64,000 nt of DNA from Rhizopus sp. PT2906 (GCA_025529335.1 JAMYHX010000164.1:1-64000); one strand, 5' to 3'. Positions 37,321 to 47,903 are shown, counted from the stretch's first letter. The notes: a model not told the origin generated them from the letters alone. Program-made: numbers and translations.

Positions 37321-37499
37321 CTTTGTTCTGTTTGTTAGATTTCATCTAATAAAAGGAATATTCGAGTAAAAACTAGAATACTTTTAATATATGACGAGCT
37401 TCGTAGAGAGTTCATACTTTTATCGACTTTTTTCTTGTAAAATAGAGGTCCCTTGGAGGTCAAAGATATCTACAAGTTATACTTTTTGCTTTTTAGCAA

Positions 37500-37680
37500 A
37501 GTCCTGAGTAAATGCTGCAAACAGTAAATATCGCATCCGATTGGTAAAGTCATGTTGCAAACTATGCAAGGTTGACAACTTTGTCCCATTTCGAAAGAGC
37601 TTTTTCAATAGCACTACCCTTTGGATCATACAGTTTCAGGAGGTGGTAACCTTTTTGGTTCATTGGAAACAAGTTGCTCT
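37500..37680 (-). pseudogene. Decayed protein fragment of unknown family
   Basis: Minus-strand reading gives NLFPMNQKGYHLLKLYDPKG, then IEKALSKWDKVVNLA, a stop, FAT, a stop, then LYQSDAIFTVCSIYSG, all in one frame. Composition and continuity across two in-frame stops suggest an old gene or transposon remnant. I cannot name the source. Confidence 0.35.
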
Positions 37681-38732
37681 TGTAGTGAAACCTGATTTCA
37701 ACATGAAATTTAATAATTTCTACCAGTGCATACATTTATCTTTGCGATTCAATCGTTCTCGTCAGTAGTGTCCTTACTTAAGGGAGTTGTCATAGTCATG
37801 ATAGTTTTAGCTAAGGAGCATACAATAGGAAAACACGCTATTAAAAGTATTGTCATTTGTCAGAATGTTTAGGATAAATGAGTCAATGTAAACCGTTTGT
37901 CTTTATTGTATACAGCATGATTGAATTTAAAGTATAACCTTGTAAATTTTTCAATCGAATAAAGCTATTAATTACTGCTGTAGGGGAAGGAGATAGATTC
38001 CAACTTGTTCTTCATTTGGAAAAACAAAAAGTCAATTTTTTACATAATCAATCATTTTCACGGATATAACATGTAATGATAAAGACGCTCACTTGTATAT
38101 ATTAACTTTTAATGAATGGTTGGATGGGGTCAACTTATCATTTCATCTACACACACTCTCCATCTCTCTTTGTGTTGGGCAAAGTTAATAACCTATCATC
38201 ATCAATAAAGTCTTGCATTGAGTCAAGGTTAATTGGGGAGTGACTAGCATCACTACGGCGAGCAATCCACATCAACTGTCATGAATAAATGCGTAGCTCA
38301 AATTTCTTTATGCCGCTACACATCCGTCTTTGTTTGAAGCCAAGCTTTTTTCTATTTTATCTTTAAGCTCCATCTTGGTTGACCATGAAAGTGGAGTATA
38401 GCCATAAGGCCTATAAGCACATACAAAGTGCACTGACGATGAATACTATATCAAAAAGGAACAACAGGGGTGATGTGAATTCCAATCCGGACATCATAGC
38501 CTGACCTGCACCTAGTGAGCCTAAAAAGGAAAGATTTCTGTGGAAAGGAATATAAACCACTACCTTTTTTTTTTTTTTTTCTCACTTGTTCTCTCTCTCA
38601 CTTTGCTATCTTTCTTTCTCCTTCTCTCTCTTTTTATTCTCTTTTTGAAAACAAGGGTTTTTTTTTAGTTTAGTAGTGATCAAGTTGTGTATCAACAGTT
38701 CTTTATATAATAGCCTGAGTTAATATCATCGT

Positions 38733-39258
38733 ATGGGACTCACTTACCGTACTTACCTTGAAGGAAGTTCGACTATTTATGGTTGTCTTAAATGTAAAAC
38801 ACATCTTTCTACTTCTGACGCCATCATATCAAGAGTAAATTGAATCTATTTTTCATATATTCAACCTTATCTAATACATATATTAGCAATTTCATGGACA
38901 ACATGGTCAAGCATATTTGTTTGAATCTGTGTAAGTATTCTTCTCTTTCTCCTTCTTTTTCATCTTATCTTTATTGTTAGAGTAAACGTTAAATATGGAA
39001 AAGCAGAGGATAGAGATATGACAACCGGATTACATAGAGTTAAAGATATATACTGTATACAGTGCGCAACATTGCTTGGTTGGACTTATGTTTGTTGAAC
39101 TACGCAATTAGTTATCTTTTGTATATTAATTCCTTATTCAATAGGTCAAGGCATATAGTAGCGAAAATAAATATAAAGAAGGAAAGTTTATTCTCGAAAA
39201 GAAACTATTAACGGATTTATCGGCAAGGATATACATCGAAAGCCGTGATCTTGCTTAA
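38733..39258 (+). CDS. Yippee-like zinc-binding protein
   Basis: Four short exons (38733-38834, 38887-38930, 38981-39089, 39145-39258) encode 122 aa, the standard Yippee length. Both zinc CxxC pairs are present: YGCLKCKTHLSTSDAIISR near the N-terminus and DIYCIQCATLLGWTY near residue 80, about 52 residues apart as in the family. Between them are FHGQHGQAYLFESVVNV and TTGLHRVKDIY, matching animal YPEL1-5. The C-terminus after TYVKAYSSENKYKEGKFILE follows the family and then diverges. The last intron has a weaker GTTTGT donor. Yippee proteins include the yeast Moh1 and animal YPEL, part of GID/CTLH-type ubiquitin ligases in mammals; the exact role here is unknown. Because every exon is under 115 nt, this gene is easy to miss. 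Confidence 0.9.
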
Positions 39259-40484
39259 TCCATTTTTACATTAGCATCTCTCTCTCTTCTTCGTCATTGT
39301 ATATTTCATCTCTCCCCTCAACTTATCCCTTTCAATCTCCCTCTTTTTTTATTTTTTTATTCCATAGTCATTCTATCTTATATTCACCCATTTACTCTTT
39401 CTCTTTTTTTTCTATTTGAAACTGTCGCATGAATCTAACTGACTTTGAACAAATTTTGTATCTTTAATAATAAAAAAACACACTGTCAGATAATCTCTTG
39501 ATTTCCTCCCCCGCAAAATGATGAATAGACAAGATATGGTCATCATGTGCCCTGCTCTCTTCTTTTCTCTCATTGTCACCATACTCACATTATACTACGT
39601 AATCCCAGCCTTACAATTGACAGTTGTAACTGATGAACCGAATAAGTTCATTGGATGCTGTTTCATCTCCAGTTAGCCAGTAATAATGTATAATGAATAA
39701 GAGAATCTGTCATTAGTGCGATGTTTATTAAAAACACGTATAAACAGAGGGGCGGTTTATTCTTGATATATATATGACATCTGGTCAATGTTATTATAAA
39801 AACAATCACATGATAAATCAGCAATCACAATGATAAATACTATTATGAACAAGTAGGCATCTTGAATATGCAAATATATAATTACAAAGTCACGATCTTT
39901 TGTACGTCATTGAAGAAAGGTTGATGGTTCAAGTTATTGGATTAACTTTTGATTCAAAGAGCATCTCTTATATATACCTAATAATTTTAATTGCTTATGC
40001 CAGATGAAGTAATGCCATTATATAGCTTGAATTTTTCAAATAGACTTTTATTCTTTATAGATACTGCCGAGAGTTCTTCTTTACTGCGTTTGATTAAATT
40101 TTCAAATGCATGATGAAAAATAACATGGTATCATTCTTTAAAGAGGCAAACATGAGATACATGATATATCTCTAAAATGTATTATCTATAAGCAATCTAG
40201 AAGAGAATACCTTGTATAAAAACATAGCTGTATCTGTATTCGAGAGGGACATGTAAGTTAATGTGATATATGTGAAAGGTCTGCCTTCATTGCGGTCCTT
40301 GAAGCATAATAAAGGAAAAAAGAATCAATCCTCAGGACAATAAGAAAGTCTTTGTTATTTGACCAGTTAAATCCTTTTGTATTGATAACTTTTATTTAAC
40401 ACACATACACATCAAATGAAAGAGAGAGATTCAGGCACCAATGTAGTCCTGTGGCTTAAAACTCAGCTCGCACTACATGGTTTC
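39259..40484. other. Intergenic, one small membrane ORF
   Basis: AT-rich spacer between Yippee and the long-TIR element. Apart from the small ORF at 39518-39676, no gene was recognised. Confidence 0.45.
39518..39676 (+). CDS. Putative small membrane protein (52 aa)
   Basis: ATG-initiated frame MMNRQDMVIMCPALFFSLIV continuing through a hydrophobic helix (LFFSLIVTILTLYYVIPAL) to a Cys pair near the end (FIGCCFISS). It could be a single-pass membrane peptide with lipid-modified cysteines. The coding composition is better than in neighbouring open frames, and a TAATGAATAAG tract follows. No homolog is recognised. Confidence 0.3.
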   Translation: MMNRQDMVIMCPALFFSLIVTILTLYYVIPALQLTVVTDEPNKFIGCCFISS

Positions 40485-41140
40485 AGTCTAAAATGAGACG
40501 ATTGGATATTCATTTTGAGACGATCTGGTAATAAAAATGAGACGATTTTCACTTTTTTTGGGACATGTACGACATAAAAATGAGACGAACTACTTTTCGT
40601 TTTGAGACACTTTTTTTGGATGCATTTATTTACAGTGATTTGCGTTTAAAAATCAAGATTTTCTTAAATAGAAATCAAACTTTTTATTTGACCAATCAAC
40701 AATTTCTTAATACGTTCAAACTTTTTCCGGCCAATCAATTTTTTCCAATTTTTATAAATCTATTCAAGCATCTTTATCTTGGATAATAATAAACAAAAGT
40801 TTATTTGTGAAGTATTCGAGTTCCCGTAAGTCACAGGAGTATCTACCTTTTGCCAAAATGATGTCACAAGAAAAAAAATTAAAGTGTCGCGCTGTGAAAA
40901 AATAAACCAGGTTCAATGAAAAAATGAGCCGGGTTCAACGAAAAAATGAACCGGGTTCAGTAAAGCAGTTAATCTGCTTTTTCATTCCAGCACATAATGA
41001 GCATAACTCGTGATCAAGCTGTTTGCAGGTTTTTTTTGTGAAGACTATAGCAAGGAAAATGCAGCAAGATTGTCTAAAAGGATCGAAGAATTAGGCACTT
41101 TCGACGTGTGTTATGAAAATGATTCTAAACGACCTGTTCT
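40485..41140 (+). repeat. Left inverted arm of the long-TIR element
   Basis: Reverse complement of 42839-43516 minus one 22 bp unit. It includes a copy of the first coding exon of the element's gene (LFAGFFCEDYSKENAARLSK), which runs into unrelated sequence at 41141. Confidence 0.88.
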
Positions 41141-41386
41141 ACTCAATGTCGTCGACATACGTTCTCAATCTTCAAATTGGATGATAATTGTACATGTTTA
41201 ATAAAACTTTCATATCATTCATATGCGGACAAAAATTCAAGTTGATTTATTTAGCCGAGCTACTAAATGGCATTGTCTTGCCATTGCATGTCTCTTCATT
41301 CGATGATTTGTAAGTTTTAAAAATTGAAGTCATAAAAGATCAATAAAAGTATAATTTTGGTATAACAATAGGGCATAGTGAAGTTT

Positions 41387-42970
41387 TTAAGCTTTTTTGG
41401 ATCTTTGAACTGGTGCTGATCTACAATCAAAAGATGATAACACTGTTGGGTCATTCAACACAGCCTCTCTCTTAAATTCGTGGAATTTGTTATCATCAAG
41501 TAATTTGTCAACGATAACTGTCTTTAATTTTTTGTGAATACTAACAAAGATGTGTTAGAAGTGTAACTAAAGCTGACTTTTTTGTATGCAATTTAACTCA
41601 CTTGAAAAGTCTGTGTATATCATTTATGTTCGTGGAAAGTCCTGCAAAGTCTATGACTACAAGACAAATGTCAATTTCGGATGAATTTATATAGGAAAGC
41701 ATTGCTAATAAAAATATTTTTATTAGTCTTGTTGTTGATAGTCATTCACAAGTTAACAAATACATTGGGTATCTCCATCTACACCTATCAATTCATTTAG
41801 CAAACCAGCAGTGTTAACATTCATATCTCTTGACGCGAGTGAAGAATTGGTTGATGTTTTGATTTGAAATGGACTATGATTAAACAATAACTTCCAAGTA
41901 TATCTTTTTATTATGATAAATAAGAAGTGAAGAAAATATATAAATTATTAATACAGGGTAGCAATATACACCGCATTGTAGCACAGATTATTAGCGTGAT
42001 GTCACTCTGTCTACAGGCTCTTTTATATATAATATAATTTGGACAGGTACTGTACAAATTATGATAAGCTCTTTGAATACTCTATAAGTCAATATCAGTG
42101 CTAAATACAACAGCGAGTTCAGCGGCGGCCGAACAAGAACATGACACGAAGACCATGTCACATAGTGATCTTTCTTTCAAGCACTGCACCATACCATTTA
42201 AAAGACTTTTTCTATTATTGTCATCATTGATACCAACGGACTTCCTAGCATAGCCAATGATGCTGTATCCTTGTTTTTTTAAAGAGCTAATGTAATTTTG
42301 ATAGTGTGGAATAGCTGTAGTGATGGATTTTATAATGCCCTCTATCAATAGAGAATAAGTAATGGTATTTCCCGGAAACTACAATAGTGTGTTACCTCTA
42401 AATTCATGTTTCATTACATAAAGTGTCCTAAAGCGAAGATTCAATCCTCTACGCCTCTTCCTAGTGTATGGCATACCAATAAAATTAACCTTTCTTTTGG
42501 AACATCAACTTGCAAATCCTATTTCAGATTTCTTGCTCATGAATTCAGCTTTTGAAATAACCGATTCATAGACTTCTTTAGTTTCAATTTGTTGCATAGA
42601 ATAGAGAGCTTCATTTTTAGGATTTGTAGTTTTGTAAACCTCATTTAGAAACATGATTACTTGTCGTTCTGTAACTAAATTAAAATTTTAGCTCAAAATA
42701 TGAGAAATATCATGTGTCTTTCAGTGCTTACCAAGTTCAGCTTTTGCTCCTGCTTTATCCTCAAGGTCCACATCTGAGTATTCACTTAGATAACGTTTAA
42801 AAGTTGTCGGATCGTTCCGAATAAAGCTTAAATGCACCAGAACAGGTCGTTTAGAATCATTTTCATAACACACGTCGAAAGTGCCTAATTCTTCGATCCT
42901 TTTAGACAATCTTGCTGCATTTTCCTTGCTATAGTCTTCACAAAAAAAACCTGCAAACAGCTTGATCACG
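41387..42970 (-). CDS. Serine-recombinase-like protein of the long-TIR element (spliced; partly uncertain)
   Basis: Minus-strand exons can be chained. The first, in the right arm, reads FCEDYSKENAARLSKRIEEL to AELG (donor at ~42712). The next reads TERQVIMFLNEVYKTTNPKN to SEIGFAS (stop or unresolved junction ~42520). Then LIEGIIKSITTAIPHYQNYI, GYSIIGYARKSVGINDDNNR, SLLNGMVQCLKERSLCDMVF; then NTAGLLNELIGVDGDTQ, then AMLSYINSSEIDICLVVIDF and AGLSTNINDIHRLF, and a C-terminal exon ending APVQRSKKA. The Y-A-R-K-S motif plus the later strand-helix ICLVVIDFAGLSTN resembles the catalytic core of serine recombinases (YxRxS, then DRLSR). The second motif is altered, so catalysis is doubtful. The start codon and two junctions are not resolved, and some frame breaks (around 42380-42530) may be real damage. 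Confidence 0.55.
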
Positions 42971-43516
42971 AGTTATGCTCATTATGTGCTGGAATGAAAA
43001 AGCAGATTAACTGCTTTACTGAACCCGGTTCATTTTTTCGTTGAACCCGGCTCATTTTTTCATTGAACCTGGTTTATTTTTTCACAGCGCGACACTTTAA
43101 TTTTTTTTCTTGTGACATCATTTTGGCAAAAGGTAGATACTCCTGTGACTTACGGGAACTCGAATACTTCACAAATAAACTTTTGTTTATTATTATCCAA
43201 GATAAAGATGCTTGAATAGATTTATAAAAATTGGAAAAAATTGATTGGCCGGAAAAAGTTTGAACGTATTAAGAAATTGTTGATTGGTCAAATAAAAAGT
43301 TTGATTTCTATTTAAGAAAATCTTGATTTTTAAACGCAAATCACTGTAAATAAATGCATCCAAAAAAAGTGTCTCAAAACGAAAAGTAGTTCGTCTCATT
43401 TTTATGTCGTACATGTCCCAAAAAAAGTGAAAATCGTCTCATTTTTATTACCAGATCGTCTCATTTTTATTACCAGATCGTCTCAAAATGAATATCCAAT
43501 CGTCTCATTTTAGACT
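42839..43516 (-). repeat. Right inverted arm of the long-TIR element
   Basis: Carries the intact first exon of the recombinase-like gene, reading inward, and a duplicated 22 bp subterminal unit absent from the left arm. Its outer end reads CGTCTCATTTTAGACT on the plus strand. Confidence 0.88.
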
Positions 43517-43685
43517 AAAATCCTATAATCAAAAACTCGGAGCCGGACTTCAAAAAAGACTTAAAATTTTTACAACTGTCAAGTCTCACTCACTCTCTCT
43601 CTCTTATTTTTTTAAAAAAAACAGTGAGTGTTCTAAAGCACCTTGTAATTTGGTTCTTTTTTTATTCATCTCACTTTATTTAGAT

Positions 43686-44990
43686 ATGCCACCCAAGAAG
43701 GCTGTTAAAGAAGAAAAGGTATTGCTTGGACGTCCTTCCAACAATTTGAAGATTGGTGTTGTTGGTCTTCCCAACGTTGGTAAATCCACCTTCTTTAACG
43801 CCCTTACCAATGCCTCTGCTGCTGCTGAAAACTATCCTTTCTGTACCATTGGTAAGTTTATCAATAGTCTGACCACACTGTTGCTTACTTTTATTCTTTT
43901 TATATAGACCCTGAAGAATCCCGTGTTGCTGTTCCCGATGCTCGTTTCGATTGGTTATGTCAACACTATAAGCCTGCAAAGGAAATCCCTGCATTTGTAA
44001 GTTGAAAGAGAATAAATATAAAGAAAAAAAAACTAACCCTGAAAACAGTTGACAGTGATTGATATTGCAGGTCTTGTCAAGGGTGCTGCATCTGGTGCTG
44101 GTTTAGGTAACGCCTTCTTGTCTCACATCAGAGCTGTCGACGCCATTTTCCATGTTGTCCGTGCATTTGATGAACCCGATGTCATTCACGTCGAAGGAGA
44201 GCTGGAACCCCTTCGTGACATGGCTATCATCCGTGAAGAATTGAGATTGAAGGATGAAGAATTCTTGACAAAGCAAGCAACCGAATTGAACAACGTCGCC
44301 AAACGTCTCGGTCATGGAGGTAATGCTGCCGATAAGGCCAAGAAGGAAGAAGCTGTTATTGTCACCAAGGTTCTCGAATGGGTTCAACAGGGTAAGGATG
44401 TTCGTCACGGTAACTGGAGCAACAAGGAAGCCGAAGTTATCAATGGCCTCCACCTTCTTACTGCCAAGCCTGTCATTTACCTCGCCAACTTGAGTGAAAA
44501 GGATTACCTTCGCAAAAAGAACAAGTGGCTTCCCAAAATTAAAGCCTGGATCGACGAAAATTCACCTGGTGACATGATGATTCCTTACTCTGGTGCTTAC
44601 GAATACCGTCTTACTCTTGCCAGTGCTGAAGAAAAGGAACAGATCCAAAAGGAGAACAATGCACCTTCTGTTTTACCCAAGATCATCGTCAATGGTTATG
44701 CCGCTCTTCAACTCATCTACTTCTTTACTGGTGGACCTGATGAAGTCAGAGCTTGGACTATCCGTAAGAATACCAAGGCACCACAAGCCGCTGGTGTCAT
44801 CCACACTGATTTTGAACGTGGTTTCATTATGGCTGAAGTCATGAAGTATGAAGATCTTAAGGAACTCGGATCTGAATCTGCTGTCAAGGCTGCAGGCAAG
44901 TACATGCAAAAGGGTAAGGAATACGTTGTTGAAGATGGTGATATCATTTACTTCAAGTTCAACGTGACTGCTCCCGCCAAGAAGAAATAG
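43686..44990 (+). CDS. OLA1: Obg-like ATPase 1 (OLA1/Ola1)
   Basis: TRAFAC-class P-loop nucleotidase of the YchF/OLA1 subfamily that prefers ATP over GTP and associates with ribosomes and stress responses. Three exons (43686-43851, 43908-43996, 44049-44990) give 398 aa (human 396). Motifs: P-loop GVVGLPNVGKSTFFNALTN (residues ~25-43), DIAGLVKGAASGAGLGNAFL (G3 and switch), and YLANLSEKDYL. NLSE replaces the GTP-specific NKxD, as expected for an ATPase. The C-terminal TGS domain contains IRKNTKAPQAAGVIHTDFER and GDIIYFKFN. Codon use is strongly biased toward C-ending and GGT/GCC codons compared with its neighbours, consistent with high expression. The right end of the long-TIR element lies ~170 bp upstream. 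Confidence 0.96.
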
Positions 44991-45559
44991 ACTTCTTTCA
45001 CATATGTATACATCTTATCTCTCCCTTTCTTTTTTTCTCTCTCTCTTTCTCTTTATTACCTTTGTTAAATAAATATATCACTCCCCCCCCCTCATCTCCA
45101 TTTCTTCCGTATGTACTAGAATAAGAGAGAGAAAAACTGGATGGGGGGAAGTAGAAATTAATGCATGAATAAAGTGTAATACAGCGTAGATAAAAAAAAG
45201 GGATATAAAAGCGCTTTGTTTTTGTATATATCCTCGTCACTTGTTTTGTTGTTGAGAAAAGAAAGCTGTCTGACCTAGCTTCTATATCTTTTAGAGTTCG
45301 TATTTCCGATTAGCCCCCTCTTTTTGAATGACCATGAGCTCGTGGCATGTCCATCAATTAGGACACACAAGCTGGAAATATGAATATTTTATTCCACGTT
45401 TTTTAAGAAAGCGGGATGATCTGTACAAATAAGGAAACTCGGTTCATCCGGAACCGAAGGGGGATAAGCTATTATAACCAATAAAAACTTTATTCGTATA
45501 TATTTAGAGAAAAGAGAGAGGGGAAGGGGGCTTGTTTATGCGTATGTACACAATGCGTA
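44991..45559. other. Convergent 3' flanks of OLA1 and the Sec2-like gene
   Basis: Pyrimidine-rich 3' sequence after OLA1, including a C run (45083-45092) and A/T tracts, then spacer toward the stop of the Sec2/Rabin-like gene. No gene was recognised. Confidence 0.5.
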
Positions 45560-47046
45560 TTATGAATGTAAGGATGTAAGTGTATTTATTGTTTCTACAG
45601 TGGAAATAGATGTAATTGTTGAATCAGTTGAGCTGGATAATCTTTCATTTAAATAAGGTAATACGTGTTCTTCTCCATGGAAGGCTGTTGTGATCGTCTG
45701 AGGGTTTAACTGGCAAGAAGATAGCATATAGGGCAATGCTCCCATTCTATATTAGGATGAGTATAAATTATACTTTTTGTTTTCATTTTATACCTTGCAA
45801 GGAACATTTGTAATCTTAATCTTATCATTTGTTGATATAATTCATGAAGTGATCTAAACTTGTATAAGCCTGCTCTTATATGTCTAATCAACGAGTAAAA
45901 TTCCATGACGGCCATGAGCCGATCACGGCAGTAGCGATCCACACAGGCCCATTCGTCAAAATAGGATATTCGGAATCTGTACTTTAGCACTTGCTCTCTT
46001 TCTTCTTCTTCTTCTATCTTTCTGCCACAGGCTTGGCATCCTAAAAAGACACTCCCATTCGTAAATCTTTCCCATAAGGTGGCCGTCGCTTCCTCTTTTA
46101 GATGGCGTTCGCATTCTTCATTAACGAACCCTTGAGGACATTCTTCGACAAAGCAGGTCTTGACTAAGATAGCATCCATTATCTTTTTGCTGGTGGTACG
46201 AGGGTTGGGACCAAATCGTAAACAGGGCTCAATATCTTCTCGTATACAGTACTTCATATATTTTAATAAATGAAGCTTCCTAAGCGGCGTATGACTCGCT
46301 TGCTGTATAAAGTCATTGAAATCCATCAATGCTGCATCATCTTCTACAGCTTCCATCTGCAACCCGGTATACGCCTTGTTTGCGATCATCAGTTCCAATT
46401 GAGCACGGGAAAGATGATCGATGGTCATGACCTCGGCAGGCTTCATTATTTGACTCTTTAATGATTTCAGTTGACTAGACGTCGTCTTCAGCTGGTCCTG
46501 CACCTCATCTAGTGCATTTTGTAATTTATTATTTTCCTCACGAATCTTTTCTTGCTCCTTCTTTTCGATATTGACCATCTTGTCTGCTTCCTCAAATAGC
46601 TTTTGGTTTAGTTCTTCCAGTTCTTTCTTGACTGTCTCTTTTGATTTTTGAATCACTTGGACCTGAACTGCTTCTTCCTCACATTTTAACTTTAGTATCT
46701 TCAAGTCGTGTTCCATTGATTCAACATTGTCTATTGTCTTTTGAATAGTCCTTTGTTTCTCTTCAATCGTTTGTTTCAATACCGTGATTTTATTATCCAA
46801 ATCCTGTCTTTCCTTGACAACAGCCTCCTTCTGGCTTTGTAAAAGAGTGAGCTGAGTTTGCGTGGGCTGAAAAGTATTATGGAAGATATGACTACAATCT
46901 GAACAACAATCATGACTGAACATAAAAGATTGACACTGACAAGTTTGGTTATCTGTGAGTTGTATTACTTTTATTCGGTTGTCATAGTCTTGTTTACTAG
47001 TATTAATAGTAATATTAGTAGTAGTAGTTGTTGTCGTAATGGACAT
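45560..47046 (-). CDS. Sec2/Rabin-type Rab GEF
   Basis: Two exons (47046-45794, 45746-45560; 47 nt intron) give 479 aa. Residues ~60-215 form a long coiled coil (QKEAVVKERQDLDNKITVLK onward), where Sec2 proteins bind Sec4/Rab8 and catalyse GDP release. The second half follows the Rabin8/RAB3IL1 pattern: REDIEPCLRFGPNP, a Cys-containing module (FLGCQACGRK), KYRFRISYFDEWACVDRYCR, DRLMAVMEFYSLIRHIRAGL, and QMIRLRLQMFLARMG across the splice site. It likely acts in polarised exocytosis to the hyphal tip. The N-terminus has a run of Thr and a cysteine-rich patch (CQCQSFMFSHDCCSDC). It is transcribed divergently from the FCP1-like gene 140 bp away. Confidence 0.82.
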
Positions 47047-47186
47047 TGGGAAGAGAGGGGTATAAAAAAGGGATATTAAATAAAAAAGAGAGAAAAAGAG
47101 AGAGAGAAAACGGGGAGCTTATAATTTTGGTGTCTTTTTTTATTTACGCCCCCTCCTTCTGTTTCTCCTTAAAAAAATAAGCCTTA

Positions 47187-47903
47187 ATGTCATTGAAACA
47201 GATTTTGCAGCCAAGTCAACATTATTTAGAAATTGCAAAACAGGCATCCATTACTTTGAAAGAACCAAGAAAGCAACTACTCATTTTGGATCTCAATGGA
47301 ACACTTGTGTCAAGAGTGAAAGGAGGCGGATCTATGTTTGTCCGACCGTTTAGTGATCAGTTCTTTGACTACATCTTTGATCATTTCACAGTGATGGTAT
47401 GGAGTTCAGCACAACCTCATTCAGTTAATTTCATGTGTCGAATGTTTGGATCTCATCAGTCTAAACTTGCTCTCATCTGGGATCGTACCTCATTCGGTTT
47501 AAGTATAGAAGAGTACAGCAGGAAGACAGCGACGATAAAGGATTTGAGTAAAGTATGGCAGAGATTAGAAGAATTTGATGCGACGAATACGATCTTACTT
47601 GATGACTCAAGGAGCAAGACAGTCCTTCAGCCATTCAACGTGATTCATCCAACAGAGTTTATTCATGGCTCAAGTAGCTTCCGTTCAAGCGGAGAGTGTG
47701 AATTGGTGCAGATTATTGATTATTTAAAAGTGTTGAGATATCAAAGTAACGTTGCTAATTACATAATGAATCATCCTTTCAAGTCTATTTTCAATCATCA
47801 GCTTAATTCGTTTAAAGTGCTTCATTTTATAAAATCAGAAAAAGATGGACATGAAGTAGATTTCAATTATGTAAAGCCAGCCAATCAACATGTCAGATTT
47901 TAA
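47187..47903 (+). CDS. FCP1/NIF-like HAD-family protein with altered DxDxT motif
   Basis: Single exon, 238 aa. The FCP1-homology (NLI-interacting factor) fold is clear: LLILDLNGTLVSRVKGG near residue 32, then FVRPFSDQFFDYIFDHFTVM, VWSSAQPHSVNFM, IKDLSKVWQRL and NTILLDDSRSK (the conserved DD with downstream Lys), then VIHPTEFIHG. In active SCP/FCP1 phosphatases the motif is DxDxT; here it is D-L-N-G-T, so the second Asp, the general acid, is Asn. It may be a weak phosphatase or a non-catalytic binding protein. Similar DLNG variants exist in fungi and plants. There is no signal or BRCT domain. Substrate is unknown. Confidence 0.82.
   Translation: MSLKQILQPSQHYLEIAKQASITLKEPRKQLLILDLNGTLVSRVKGGGSMFVRPFSDQFFDYIFDHFTVMVWSSAQPHSVNFMCRMFGSHQSKLALIWDRTSFGLSIEEYSRKTATIKDLSKVWQRLEEFDATNTILLDDSRSKTVLQPFNVIHPTEFIHGSSSFRSSGECELVQIIDYLKVLRYQSNVANYIMNHPFKSIFNHQLNSFKVLHFIKSEKDGHEVDFNYVKPANQHVRF

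Larger units (their letters stand above)
36172..38732. other. Intergenic / gene-poor region
   Basis: 2.5 kb upstream of the PUF gene. It has a T run at 36491-36517, purine-rich tracts (36296-36420), a possible two-exon small gene (36990-37320) and a decayed coding fragment on the minus strand (37500-37680). The pyrimidine-rich block 38564-38640 leads toward the Yippee gene. Confidence 0.45.
40485..43516. mobile_element. Long-TIR transposable element (~3.0 kb)
   Basis: The left arm 40485-41140 (656 bp) is an inverted, nearly perfect copy of the right arm 42839-43516 (678 bp). The only length difference noticed is one extra 22 bp unit (CGTCTCATTTTTATTACCAG + AT) in the right arm. The outer ends read AGTCTAAAATGAGACG on both strands. 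The subterminal region repeats the ATGAGACG motif several times, and the inner part carries three ~21 bp tandem units (CCGGGTTCAACGAAAAAATG type) near 40907-40962. The 1.7 kb between the arms holds the recombinase-like gene. No clear target-site duplication was found. High arm identity suggests a recent origin or homogenisation. The right end lies ~170 bp upstream of the OLA1 start codon. Confidence 0.88.

Noticed and set aside
42082..42348. Reading the GYARKS exon as a stand-alone gene
   Set aside because: It lacks its own start context and continues into upstream and downstream exons of the same element gene.
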